A DNA stretch of 64,000 nucleotides, taken from [Clostridium] celerecrescens 18A (GTDB lineage: Bacteria > Bacillota > Clostridia > Lachnospirales > Lachnospiraceae). The notes under the pieces are model-generated. The model was not told the DNA's origin, did not search any database, and saw only the letters and a list, made by a program, of their open reading frames with translations. Within the stretch, counting starts at the first letter, position 1. Every line of letters begins with the position of its first letter. Below, in pieces: positions 51,611 through 60,013 of this stretch. The stretch covers positions 1,550,001 through 1,614,000 of the forward strand of contig NZ_PGET01000001.1 in assembly GCF_002797975.1 (NCBI RefSeq), read 5' to 3'. A program made the translations under genes and the position numbers.

Positions 51611-52252
51611 ATGGAGCGAATCATCTGTCTTATTGCAGGTTATTTATTCGGACTCATACAGTCCGGTTATTTTTACGGAAAGGCTCATAAAATTGACATC
51701 CGCAATCACGGAAGCGGTAATTCCGGCACGACCAACGCCTTGAGGGTTATGGGGCCAAAGGCCGGAGCAGTGGTCTTTTTAGGCGATTTCTTAAAGTCAT
51801 TGCTGCCTTGCCTGATGATCCGGGTCCTGTTCCGGTCCCAGCCGGAGATGATTTATCTTCTGATATTGTATACTGGTTTTGGCGTAATCCTGGGCCATAA
51901 TTATCCATTCTATCTTAATTTTAAAGGCGGCAAGGGCATTGCTGCCACAGCCGGGCTGATTGTAGCTACTGATTTAAGAATGATGCTTTTATGCCTGGTG
52001 GCATTTGTTTTGATCGTCGCTGTTACAAGATATGTTTCTCTTGGTTCTCTGGTGGTCGCAACAATTTTTCTAATATGGCTGTTCGTCTTTGGAATGATGG
52101 GCGCGTATGGTCTTGATCAAAGATTATTGCCCGAATTCTACATAGTGACAGCACTGATAAGCGGTCAGGCGTTCTGGCGCCACCGGGCAAATATTGGACG
52201 CCTTGTCCGCGGCAGAGAGAATAAAATTTCCTTTGGATCAGGAAAAAAATAA
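51611..52252 (+). CDS. plsY: acyl-phosphate:glycerol-3-phosphate acyltransferase
   Basis: Integral membrane enzyme that starts phospholipid synthesis by acylating glycerol 3-phosphate. About six transmembrane segments; catalytic motifs GSGNSGTTNALRVMG, GHNYPFYLNFKGGKGIAATAG and the third loop region near FWRHRANIGRL are present. 213 residues. It is followed 15 bases later by gpsA, which makes its glycerol 3-phosphate substrate. Confidence 0.95.
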   Translation: MERIICLIAGYLFGLIQSGYFYGKAHKIDIRNHGSGNSGTTNALRVMGPKAGAVVFLGDFLKSLLPCLMIRVLFRSQPEMIYLLILYTGFGVILGHNYPFYLNFKGGKGIAATAGLIVATDLRMMLLCLVAFVLIVAVTRYVSLGSLVVATIFLIWLFVFGMMGAYGLDQRLLPEFYIVTALISGQAFWRHRANIGRLVRGRENKISFGSGKK

Positions 52253-52267
52253 CATGAGGTGAAGAAA

Positions 52268-53275
52268 ATGGCTAAAATCGGAGTGATCGGATCTGGGAGC
52301 TGGGGAATAGCGCTTGCAGCTCTTCTATATAATAATGGGCATGAGGTGACCGTCTGGTCTGCTCTTCCTGAGGAAATTTCGGAGATGAGATCGACCCAAA
52401 GGCATCATACCCTGCCGGATCTGGTGCTGACTGAGGATATGACTTTTACGGAAGACTTAGAAGAAGCCATGACAGGGAGGGATCTTCTTGTAACGGCAGT
52501 TCCTTCCGTTTATGTCCGTTCAACGGCAAGAAAGATGAATTCATTTTGCAGATATGGTCAGGTAGTGGTCAACGTTGCAAAGGGAATTGAAGAATCCTCT
52601 CTTATGACCCTCTCCGAAATATTGGAAGAAGAGCTTCCCATGGCAGATGTGGCGGTCCTTTCCGGACCAAGCCATGCGGAAGAGGTGAGCAAAAACCTCC
52701 CCACCACTTGTGTGGCAGGTGCCCGTACCAGAAAGACAGCGGAATACATTCAGGGAATTTTTATGAGTGAGGTTTTCAGGGTTTACACAAGTCCTGACAT
52801 CCTGGGAATCGAGCTTGGAGGCTCCATCAAAAATGTCATCGCCCTTGCTGCCGGTATCGCAGATGGACTTGGCTATGGTGATAACACAAAAGCAGCTCTG
52901 ATCACAAGGGGCATTGCCGAGATATCCAGGCTGGGCACAGAAATGGGCGGTAAATTTCAAACTTTTTGCGGCTTATCCGGAATCGGAGATCTGATCGTAA
53001 CCTGTGCAAGTATGCACAGCCGGAACCGGAGAGCAGGAATCCTGATCGGCCAGGGAAAGACCATGGAGGAAGCCACAAAAGAAGTGAAGATGGTGGTAGA
53101 AGGCATTTATTCTGCCAAAGCAGCTCTGGCTCTGTCGGAAAAATACGGTGTTTCCATGCCGATTGTGGAGCAGGTAAATGCAGTTTTATTTCATAACAAA
53201 CCAGCCTCTGAAGCGGTCAAGGATTTAATGCTTAGGGATAAGACCATTGAAAGTTCTGATCTGCCCTGGGATTAA
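52268..53275 (+). CDS. gpsA: glycerol-3-phosphate dehydrogenase [NAD(P)+]
   Basis: Reduces dihydroxyacetone phosphate to glycerol 3-phosphate for phospholipids. N-terminal Rossmann motif IGVIGSGSWGIALAALL, then SGPSHAEEV, the catalytic-lysine region LGGSIKNVIALAAGIADGLG, and GLSGIGDLIVTCASMHSRNR. ATG at 52268 follows AGGTGAAG; the GTG at 52259 is inside that site. 335 residues. In Bacillus gpsA is next to spoIVA; here a liv operon lies between them. Confidence 0.96.
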   Translation: MAKIGVIGSGSWGIALAALLYNNGHEVTVWSALPEEISEMRSTQRHHTLPDLVLTEDMTFTEDLEEAMTGRDLLVTAVPSVYVRSTARKMNSFCRYGQVVVNVAKGIEESSLMTLSEILEEELPMADVAVLSGPSHAEEVSKNLPTTCVAGARTRKTAEYIQGIFMSEVFRVYTSPDILGIELGGSIKNVIALAAGIADGLGYGDNTKAALITRGIAEISRLGTEMGGKFQTFCGLSGIGDLIVTCASMHSRNRRAGILIGQGKTMEEATKEVKMVVEGIYSAKAALALSEKYGVSMPIVEQVNAVLFHNKPASEAVKDLMLRDKTIESSDLPWD

Positions 53276-53280
53276 TGGAG

Positions 53281-53329
53281 AAGCATTCCTCATGTGCAGG
53301 CAGGAAAAAAGAAACATGTCGATTTTTTT
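53281..53329 (+). repeat. possible degenerate 52-bp repeat remnant and weak terminator after gpsA
   Basis: CATGTGCAGGCAGGAAAAAA followed by GAAACATG resembles the right half of the repeat but precedes no gene start. CATGT (53291-53295) and ACATG (53314-53318) can pair, with a T-run at 53323-53329, so it might terminate transcription. Confidence 0.35.
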
Positions 53330-53348
53330 ATATTTAAATTAAAATCAG

Positions 53349-53377
53349 TTGACTTTTTTTAAAAGCCATTTTATTAT
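53349..53377 (+). promoter_or_regulatory. sigma-A promoter of the liv operon
   Basis: TTGACT (53349-53354), 17-base spacer, TATTAT (53372-53377). The leader to livK is about 145 bases; no known riboswitch was recognised in it. Confidence 0.6.
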
Positions 53378-53528
53378 AAAGACTATGTATACGTCAACGA
53401 AGTTCGATCTGCCCCTGGCTCATTGAACAGAAGATTTGCTGGATTCCGGTGTGCATTATCTGCCGTTATCAAGTAAATATTACCAACGGACACGTATATA
53501 TAAAACGTTATATGAGGAGGAATGGATT

Positions 53529-54749
53529 ATGAAAAAATCTATGAAGAAGTTACTGAGCCTTGTCATGGCAGTTGCTTTGGCAGCATCTTTAACTGCCTGC
53601 GGAAGCGGCAAGACTTCAGAAACCACCGCCGCCGGGGAAAAAGCGGCATCAGGAGAGTCCTCGGAAGCAGCAAAGGCTTCTGGAGAAGGTTCCTTTAAAA
53701 TCGGTGGTATCGGACCGATCACTGGAAGCACAGCGATTTACGGACAGGCTGTTATGCGCGGTGCGGAATTAGCCATTGACGAGATCAACGCTAACGGCGG
53801 AATCAATGGGACTCAGATTGAGTACAGCTTCCAGGATGATGAAAACGATACGGAAAAAGCAGTAAATGCGTACAATACCTTAAAGGATTGGGGTATGCAG
53901 ATGTTAGTTGGTACTGTTACCTCCGCTCCCTGTATCGCAGTAGGTGCGGAATCCAGTAACGATAACATTTTCCAGCTCACTCCTTCCGGTTCAGCCGTAG
54001 ACTGCGCCAAATTTGACAACCAGTTCCGTGTATGCTTCTCTGATCCAAACCAAGGAGCAGCTTCCGCACAGTACATTGGTGAGAACAAGCTGGCTACCAA
54101 GGTCGCTGTTATTTATGACAGCTCCGATGTTTATTCAACCGGTATCCATGATAAATTCCTCTCTGAAGCAGCTAACCAGGGATTTGAAATTGTGTCAGAT
54201 GAGGCATTTACCGCAGACAACAATACCAACTTCTCCGTACAGCTTCAGAAGGCACAGGATTCAGGCGCAGAGCTTGTATTCCTTCCGATTTATTATTCTC
54301 AGGCTGCCTTAATCCTTGCACAGGCAAAGCAGATGGGATACGAGCCACAGTTCTTTGGCTGTGATGGACTTGACGGACTTTTAACCGTAGAAAATTTTGA
54401 TACTTCCTTAGCTGAAAACGTAATGCTTCTGACACCATTTGCTGCTGATGCAAAGGATGAACTGACCCAGAAGTTCGTTACTACATTTAAGGAGAAATAC
54501 GGCGAAACACCAAACCAGTTTGCTGCTGATGGTTATGATGCGGTTTACGCCATCAAGGCTGCTGCTGAAAAGGCTGCAATTACAGCAGATATGGATGCTT
54601 CTGCAATCTGCGATGCGTTAAAGACATCTATGACAGAAGTTTCTGTTAACGGCTTAACAGGCGAAAACATGAAGTGGTCCAAAGACGGAGAACCGGATAA
54701 GGCACCAAAAGCAGTTAAGATCGTAAATGGTGTTTATACAGCGATGTAA
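53529..54749 (+). CDS. livK: branched-chain amino acid ABC transporter binding lipoprotein
   Basis: Exported lipoprotein of the Peripla_BP_6 family that binds leucine, isoleucine, valine or a related compound. Signal peptide with lipobox LTAC (Cys about residue 26), Ala/Ser/Glu tether, then GGIGPITGSTAIYGQAVMRG and AIDEINANGGINGTQIEY, which are diagnostic. The start at 53529 follows GAGGAGG by 8 bases; the open frame extends upstream to 53436 but lacks a signal there. About 406 residues. A partial terminator separates it from livH, so the binding protein is probably made in excess. Confidence 0.92.
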   Translation: MKKSMKKLLSLVMAVALAASLTACGSGKTSETTAAGEKAASGESSEAAKASGEGSFKIGGIGPITGSTAIYGQAVMRGAELAIDEINANGGINGTQIEYSFQDDENDTEKAVNAYNTLKDWGMQMLVGTVTSAPCIAVGAESSNDNIFQLTPSGSAVDCAKFDNQFRVCFSDPNQGAASAQYIGENKLATKVAVIYDSSDVYSTGIHDKFLSEAANQGFEIVSDEAFTADNNTNFSVQLQKAQDSGAELVFLPIYYSQAALILAQAKQMGYEPQFFGCDGLDGLLTVENFDTSLAENVMLLTPFAADAKDELTQKFVTTFKEKYGETPNQFAADGYDAVYAIKAAAEKAAITADMDASAICDALKTSMTEVSVNGLTGENMKWSKDGEPDKAPKAVKIVNGVYTAM

Positions 54750-54785
54750 TTACTGAATTTCATTCATTTGGTAAATGACCCAATA

Positions 54786-54817
54786 GAGGGTCGTCCAGAG
54801 GACGACTCTCTTCTTTT
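54786..54817 (+). terminator. leaky terminator between livK and livH
   Basis: GAGGGTCGTCC (54786-54796) pairs with GGACGACTCTC (54800-54810) over an AGA loop, then TTCTTTT. Such elements often reduce expression of the permease genes relative to the binding protein. Confidence 0.8.
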
Positions 54818-54846
54818 AAAATAAACAACGAATGAGGTGCGATGGT

Positions 54847-55731
54847 ATGATGAGTTTCATATCCTATTTTATTAATGGTCTAAGTCTGGGCAGTGTTTAT
54901 GCGATCATTGCCTTGGGGTATACCATGGTATATGGCATTGCCAAGATGCTTAATTTTGCTCATGGCGATGTAATTATGATTGGAGGATACGTGGTGTTCA
55001 CAGTTGTCAGCACAATGGGCTTAGGCCCGGTTGCCGGCATACTTCTTGCAGTGATCCTATGCACGGTTCTTGGCGTTGTCATTGAGGGGGTCGCTTACCG
55101 TCCTCTCCGTATGGCAAGCCCACTTGCGGTTCTGATCACGGCAATCGGTGTGAGCTACCTGCTCCAAAACATCGCACTGCTCGTTTTTGGTTCTAATCCG
55201 AAATCCTTTACTTCTGTCGTAACAGTTCCGGCTCTTAAGCTTTCCCAGGGAAAGCTGATTATTTCAGGAGAGACCATTGTTACGATCATCAGCTGTATCA
55301 TCATTATGATCGGTCTGACGATGTTTATCAGAAAGACAAGAGCAGGACAGGCCATGCTTGCCGTATCGGAAGATAAGGGAGCCGCCCAGCTCATGGGAAT
55401 TAATGTGGACGGAACCATTGCCCTTACTTTTGCCATCGGCTCGGCCCTGGCTGCTGTGGCCGGTGCGCTACTTTGTTCCGCTTATCCGACTCTTACCCCC
55501 TATACCGGCTCCATGCCAGGCATTAAGGCATTCGTGGCTGCTGTATTTGGCGGGATTGGCTCCATTCCGGGAGCGTTTATCGGCGGACTTTTGCTGGGTG
55601 TCATTGAAAACTTAAGCAAAGCTTATATTTCTTCCCAGCTTTCCGATGCCATCGTATTTGGAGTCCTTATTGTCGTTCTTCTTGTAAAGCCAACCGGAAT
55701 CCTGGGTAAGAAGATCAACGAGAAAGTATAG
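54847..55731 (+). CDS. livH: branched-chain amino acid ABC transporter permease LivH
   Basis: Membrane permease of about 294 residues, eight transmembrane segments. Diagnostic stretches: NGLSLGSVYAIIALGYTMVYG, MLNFAHGDVIMIGGY, VSEDKGAAQLMGINV (coupling region) and GGIGSIPGAFIGGLLLG. The start is at 54847 or 54850, after GAGGTG; an in-frame ATG at 54832 precedes that site. It pairs with LivM. Confidence 0.93.
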   Translation: MMSFISYFINGLSLGSVYAIIALGYTMVYGIAKMLNFAHGDVIMIGGYVVFTVVSTMGLGPVAGILLAVILCTVLGVVIEGVAYRPLRMASPLAVLITAIGVSYLLQNIALLVFGSNPKSFTSVVTVPALKLSQGKLIISGETIVTIISCIIIMIGLTMFIRKTRAGQAMLAVSEDKGAAQLMGINVDGTIALTFAIGSALAAVAGALLCSAYPTLTPYTGSMPGIKAFVAAVFGGIGSIPGAFIGGLLLGVIENLSKAYISSQLSDAIVFGVLIVVLLVKPTGILGKKINEKV

Positions 55732-55740
55732 GTGGACGAT

Positions 55741-56817
55741 ATGGAAAAAAGTATGAAGATAAATTTCCGTCTGAATAAGACAATAAAAAGCAATATGATA
55801 ACCTTTGGGCTGGTGATCGCTGCCTATATTATCGTACAGCTTCTGGTAAATGCAGGCCAGGTGAGCAACCTGATGAAGGGCCTTCTGGTGCCCTTGTGCA
55901 TTTATACCATTATGGCAGTATCCTTGAACTTAACCGTAGGCATTCTTGGAGAACTGAGTCTGGGTCACGCAGGTTTCATGTGTGTGGGAGCCTTTTCCAG
56001 TGCTTTGTTTTCCATTGCCATGCTGGAAGCCATTCCAAACGCGGGGATCCGTTTCTTTTTCGCTATTTTAATTGGTGCTTTCTCGGCTGCACTGGCTGGC
56101 ATTGTGGTTGGAATTCCGGTTTTAAGACTTCGGGGCGATTATTTGGCGATTGTAACCCTGGCATTTGGAGAAATCATTAAAAATGTGATAAATGTGGTTT
56201 ACATTGGAAAAGATGCTGACGGGCTTCACTTTTCCTTAAAAAACGCGGGAGCTCTCAATATGGCAAAAGAGGGGACTGTAATCATAAACGGTGCCCAGGG
56301 AATTACAGGAACGCCTAAGAATTCCACCTTTACCATTGGTGTAATCCTTATTTTGATCACGCTGTTAATCGTTCTGAATTTAATTCATTCCAGATCCGGC
56401 CGGGCTATCATGTCTGTGCGGGATAACCGCATTGCGGCGGAATCCATTGGTATCAACATTACAAAATATAAATTAATGGCCTTTACCATTTCTGCCTCCC
56501 TGGCAGGCGTGGCTGGTGTTCTGTACTCCCATAACCTTTCTGCACTTACTGCGACACAGAAGAATTTTGGCTACAACCAGTCCATCATGATTCTTGTATT
56601 TGTGGTTCTCGGCGGAATCGGAAATATCCGTGGTTCCATGATCGCTGCAGTTCTCTTAACTTTGCTTCCGGAGCTTCTGAGAGGTTTAAATACCTACCGG
56701 ATGCTGATTTACGCCATCATTCTGATTGTCATGATGATTTTTAACTGGAGCCCTAAATTAATTGATCTCAGGAAACGGTTTTTTCATAAGAACAGGGCAG
56801 AGAAGGAGAGGGCATAA
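55741..56817 (+). CDS. livM: branched-chain amino acid ABC transporter permease LivM
   Basis: Second permease subunit, about 358 residues with nine or ten transmembrane segments: VSLNLTVGILGELSLGHAGF, RLRGDYLAIVTLAFGEI, SVRDNRIAAESIGINITKYK (coupling region) and GGIGNIRGSMIAAVLL. The ATG at 55741 follows AGGTGG; the upstream GTG at 55732 touches the livH stop. livG begins 2 bases after its stop. Confidence 0.93.
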   Translation: MEKSMKINFRLNKTIKSNMITFGLVIAAYIIVQLLVNAGQVSNLMKGLLVPLCIYTIMAVSLNLTVGILGELSLGHAGFMCVGAFSSALFSIAMLEAIPNAGIRFFFAILIGAFSAALAGIVVGIPVLRLRGDYLAIVTLAFGEIIKNVINVVYIGKDADGLHFSLKNAGALNMAKEGTVIINGAQGITGTPKNSTFTIGVILILITLLIVLNLIHSRSGRAIMSVRDNRIAAESIGINITKYKLMAFTISASLAGVAGVLYSHNLSALTATQKNFGYNQSIMILVFVVLGGIGNIRGSMIAAVLLTLLPELLRGLNTYRMLIYAIILIVMMIFNWSPKLIDLRKRFFHKNRAEKERA

Positions 56818-56819
56818 CC

Positions 56820-57578
56820 ATGGCTTTACTGGAAATCAAGAATCTTGGAATATCCTTTGGCGGATTGCGCGCCGTAGATAATTTCAGCATCACCATTGAA
56901 AAAGGGCAGCTTTATGGTCTTATCGGCCCAAACGGTGCCGGGAAAACCACGATCTTTAACCTTTTAACCGGTGTATATAAACCCAATACAGGCACTATTT
57001 TCTTGGACGGAGAGAACATCACAGGGAAAAAGACAGTGGATATCAACAGAGCCGGGATCGCAAGAACCTTTCAGAATATCCGTCTGTTTAAGGAGTTAAC
57101 GGTTCTTGATAATGTTAAGACCGGTCTTCACAACACCTATTCCTATGGGACGGTCACAGGAATTCTCCGCCTGCCTAAGTACTATAAAGTGGAAAAAGAG
57201 ATGGATCAGCGGGCCATAGAGCTTTTAAAAGTATTTGGCCTTGATGAAGAAAAGGATATCCTCGCTTCCAACCTTCCATACGGAAAACAAAGGAAGCTGG
57301 AGATCGCCCGTGCCCTTGCCACAGGTCCTAAGCTTTTGCTTCTGGATGAGCCGGCAGCCGGTATGAATCCCAACGAAACCACAGAGCTTATGGATACCAT
57401 ACGTTTTGTACGGGATAATTTTGATATGACCATTCTGCTTATTGAGCACGATATGAAGCTTGTTTCCGGCATCTGTGAAAGACTGACTGTACTGAATTTC
57501 GGCCAGGTGCTTACTCAGGGAAAAACAGCGGAGGTGCTCAATGATCCGGAAGTTATCAAGGCATATCTGGGAGAATAA
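56820..57578 (+). CDS. livG: branched-chain amino acid ABC transporter ATP-binding protein LivG
   Basis: ATPase of 252 residues. Walker A GPNGAGKTTIFNLLTG, RTFQNIRLFKELTVLDNV (Q-loop, LivG-specific), signature-like LPYGKQRKLEIARAL, Walker B LLLLDEPAAGMNP and switch histidine in IEHDMK. The signature reads LPYGKQ, as common in LivG in place of LSGGQ. C-terminal FGQVLTQGKTAEVLNDPEVIKAYLG is typical of LivG. Confidence 0.95.
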   Translation: MALLEIKNLGISFGGLRAVDNFSITIEKGQLYGLIGPNGAGKTTIFNLLTGVYKPNTGTIFLDGENITGKKTVDINRAGIARTFQNIRLFKELTVLDNVKTGLHNTYSYGTVTGILRLPKYYKVEKEMDQRAIELLKVFGLDEEKDILASNLPYGKQRKLEIARALATGPKLLLLDEPAAGMNPNETTELMDTIRFVRDNFDMTILLIEHDMKLVSGICERLTVLNFGQVLTQGKTAEVLNDPEVIKAYLGE

Positions 57579-57591
57579 GGAGGCTTAAGGA

Positions 57592-58302
57592 ATGGCACTA
57601 CTTGAAGTAAAAGATTTAGAAGTATATTATGGCGTCATCAAGGCGCTTAAGAATATTTCCTTTGAAGTAAACGAGGGTGAGATCGTAGCCCTGATCGGCG
57701 CTAACGGCGCTGGAAAAACCACGACCCTTCATACCATAACCGGCCTTTTAAAGGCGGCCTCAGGCACCATCCAGTTTGACGGCCAGGATATCACAAGAAT
57801 CCGGGGCGATAAAATTGTGGGCATGGGTATGGCTCATGTACCGGAAGGACGTCGGGTATTTGCAGCTTTAAGCGTTTATGAAAATTTAAAGCTGGGCGCT
57901 TATACAAGACGGGATAAAAATGAGATAGAAGAAACCCTGCAGATGATCTACAAACGTTTCCCAAGGCTTCTGGAGAGAAAGAACCAGCCAGCGGGAACCT
58001 TAAGTGGCGGAGAGCAGCAGATGTTAGCCATGGGACGTGCACTGATGAGCCATCCTAAGGTGATCGTGCTTGACGAGCCCTCCATGGGCCTTTCCCCAAT
58101 TTATGTGAATGAGATTTTTGATATCATTCAGGAGGTCAACAAGTCAGGAACTACGGTATTGCTGGTGGAGCAAAACGCAAAAAAGGCTTTGTCCATTGCA
58201 AACCGCGCGTATGTTCTGGAAACAGGGGCCATTGTGTTAAGCGGCAATGCCCATGAACTGATGAATAATGATTCGGTAAAGAAGGCATATCTAAGCGAAT
58301 AA
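57592..58302 (+). CDS. livF: branched-chain amino acid ABC transporter ATP-binding protein LivF
   Basis: Second ATPase, 236 residues. Walker A GANGAGKTTTLHTI, LivF-specific HVPEGRRVFAALSVYENL, signature LSGGEQQMLAMGRAL, Walker B VIVLDEPSMGLSP and switch region LLVEQNAK (Gln in place of the usual Asp-proximal His, as in LivF). AAGGAGGC lies upstream. It is the last gene of the liv operon, followed by a terminator. Confidence 0.95.
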   Translation: MALLEVKDLEVYYGVIKALKNISFEVNEGEIVALIGANGAGKTTTLHTITGLLKAASGTIQFDGQDITRIRGDKIVGMGMAHVPEGRRVFAALSVYENLKLGAYTRRDKNEIEETLQMIYKRFPRLLERKNQPAGTLSGGEQQMLAMGRALMSHPKVIVLDEPSMGLSPIYVNEIFDIIQEVNKSGTTVLLVEQNAKKALSIANRAYVLETGAIVLSGNAHELMNNDSVKKAYLSE

Positions 58303-58332
58303 TCATATAGCTTTCGCAGAATACCAGATTTT

Positions 58333-58380
58333 TAAAGGATGGCAAAAGAAGTGTAAAAGCTGCTTTGCCATCCTTTAATT
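58333..58380 (+). terminator. terminator of the liv operon
   Basis: TAAAGGATGGCAAA (58333-58346) pairs with TTTGCCATCCTTTA (58364-58377) across a 17-base loop, followed by ATTTA. The stem is strong and the U-run weak. Confidence 0.7.
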
Positions 58381-58440
58381 TACCCTTTTCCACCAGTCCA
58401 AATTCGATTATAAAAGAGACGCGGCGTGAAAAATAAAAGG

Positions 58441-58468
58441 GAATAATCCTTTCTCCCATGCATATAGT
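58441..58468 (+). promoter_or_regulatory. candidate sigma-E (mother-cell sporulation) promoter of spoIVA
   Basis: GAATAAT (58441-58447), 13-base spacer, CATATAGT (58461-58468). From established Bacillus knowledge the sigma-E consensus is about GNATATT, 13-15 bases, CATACANT; each element here differs by one base. The transcript would start near 58475, about 20 bases before spoIVA. spoIVA belongs to the sigma-E regulon in Bacillus. Confidence 0.7.
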
Positions 58469-58494
58469 ATAACAGCACAGAAGGGGGAATCTTT

Positions 58495-59970
58495 ATGGAC
58501 AATTATAACGTATACAATGATATCAAAGCCCGAACCAACGGAGAAATCTACATCGGAGTTGTGGGGCCGGTAAGAACAGGAAAGTCGACTTTTATCAAGC
58601 GTTTTATGGAATTAATGGTTCTGCCGGGCATGGAGGATGAACACCAGAAAACTCAGACAAGGGACGAACTGCCCCAGAGTGCGGCAGGAAAAACCATCAT
58701 GACCACAGAACCAAAATTCATCCCCAAAGAAGCGGCAACCATCCGTTTGGGAGATGAGATCGAAACAAAAGTCCGCTTGATCGACTGTGTAGGCTTTATG
58801 GTAGACGGTGCTGCCGGCCACATCGAAAATGATGAAGAACGGCTTGTGAAGACACCCTGGTTTGATTATGAGATCCCTTTTACGAAAGCGGCAGAAATAG
58901 GAACCAGAAAGGTTATCAATGACCATTCTACCATTGGCGTAGTCATAACCACAGACGGTTCCATCGGCGAACTGAAGCGTCCCAACTACATAGCTGCAGA
59001 AGAGCGTACCGTACAGGAATTAAAAAACCTGGGGAAACCATTTATTATTCTGCTCAATTCTGCAAGGCCGTATTCTGAGGAAACAGCGGCTCTTTCAAAA
59101 GATATAAGCCAGAAATACGGGGTAACGGTCATGCCCATTAACTGTGAACAGTTAAAGAAGGATGACGTAAATAACATCCTTGAACGGGTATTAAAGGAAT
59201 TCCCTGTGACAGAAATGGATTTCTTCATTCCAAAATGGCTTGAGATCCTCCCTGCCACCCACTGGCTGAAAGCCCAGGTAATCCAGGCTGCAAAAGATAT
59301 GGTAAAAAAAGTATCCCACATGAAGGATGTATCATCAGACTTATTTGACGGGTCAACAGAAAGCGTCCGGTCCATCAAGATCCAGAACTTAAATATGGCC
59401 GACGGCAGCGTATCGGTTGCCATGGATGTGGATGACAGTTATTATTATCAGATTTTAAGCGATTATGTAGGACTCCCGATTGAGGGAGAATACCAGTTGA
59501 TGCAAACCTTAAGCGAGCTTGCAAAAATGAAGGCTGAATACGAAAAGGTCAATCAGGCCATGAGCCAGGTTCGTTTCAAAGGTTATGGAATCGTGACTCC
59601 GGAACGGTCCGAGATTATACTGGATGAACCGGAAGTCATTAAGCACGGAAATAAATACGGAGTAAAAATGCGGGCAGAAGCACCTTCCATTAATTTAATC
59701 AAAGCCCATATACAGACGGAGATCGCTCCTATTGTCGGAAGTGAACAGCAGGCGGAAGATCTGATCGCTTACATTAAAGAAAATGCAAGAGAAAGCGAAG
59801 ACGGAATATGGAACACCAATATCTTTGGAAAATCCATTGAACAGATCGTGGAAGACGGCATTCAGCAAAAAGTATCCCAGCTTACGGAAGACTGTCAAAT
59901 AAAACTTCAGGACACCCTCCAAAAAATAATTAACGATAGTAATGGCGGTATGATTTGCATTATTATCTAA
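58495..59970 (+). CDS. spoIVA: stage IV sporulation protein A (spore coat basement ATPase)
   Basis: Mother-cell ATPase that polymerises irreversibly on the forespore surface as the platform for coat assembly. N-terminal MDNYNVYNDIKARTNGEIYI and the P-loop GPVRTGKSTFIKRF (about residue 24) are diagnostic; the extreme C-terminus is hydrophobic (MICIIII-like), consistent with the membrane/SpoVM contact region. The length of 491 residues is standard. AAGGGGGAA precedes the ATG. Its presence marks the organism as an endospore former. It has a probable sigma-E promoter. Confidence 0.97.
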   Translation: MDNYNVYNDIKARTNGEIYIGVVGPVRTGKSTFIKRFMELMVLPGMEDEHQKTQTRDELPQSAAGKTIMTTEPKFIPKEAATIRLGDEIETKVRLIDCVGFMVDGAAGHIENDEERLVKTPWFDYEIPFTKAAEIGTRKVINDHSTIGVVITTDGSIGELKRPNYIAAEERTVQELKNLGKPFIILLNSARPYSEETAALSKDISQKYGVTVMPINCEQLKKDDVNNILERVLKEFPVTEMDFFIPKWLEILPATHWLKAQVIQAAKDMVKKVSHMKDVSSDLFDGSTESVRSIKIQNLNMADGSVSVAMDVDDSYYYQILSDYVGLPIEGEYQLMQTLSELAKMKAEYEKVNQAMSQVRFKGYGIVTPERSEIILDEPEVIKHGNKYGVKMRAEAPSINLIKAHIQTEIAPIVGSEQQAEDLIAYIKENARESEDGIWNTNIFGKSIEQIVEDGIQQKVSQLTEDCQIKLQDTLQKIINDSNGGMICIII

Positions 59971-59984
59971 ATTAATGGTATAAT
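59955..59984 (+). promoter_or_regulatory. sigma-A promoter of the beta-CASP hydrolase gene
   Basis: TTGCAT (59955-59960, inside the end of spoIVA), 18-base spacer, TATAAT (59979-59984). Confidence 0.7.
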
Positions 59985-60013
59985 ACAAAAAACAGGTACA
60001 AAAGGAGGGCTTT

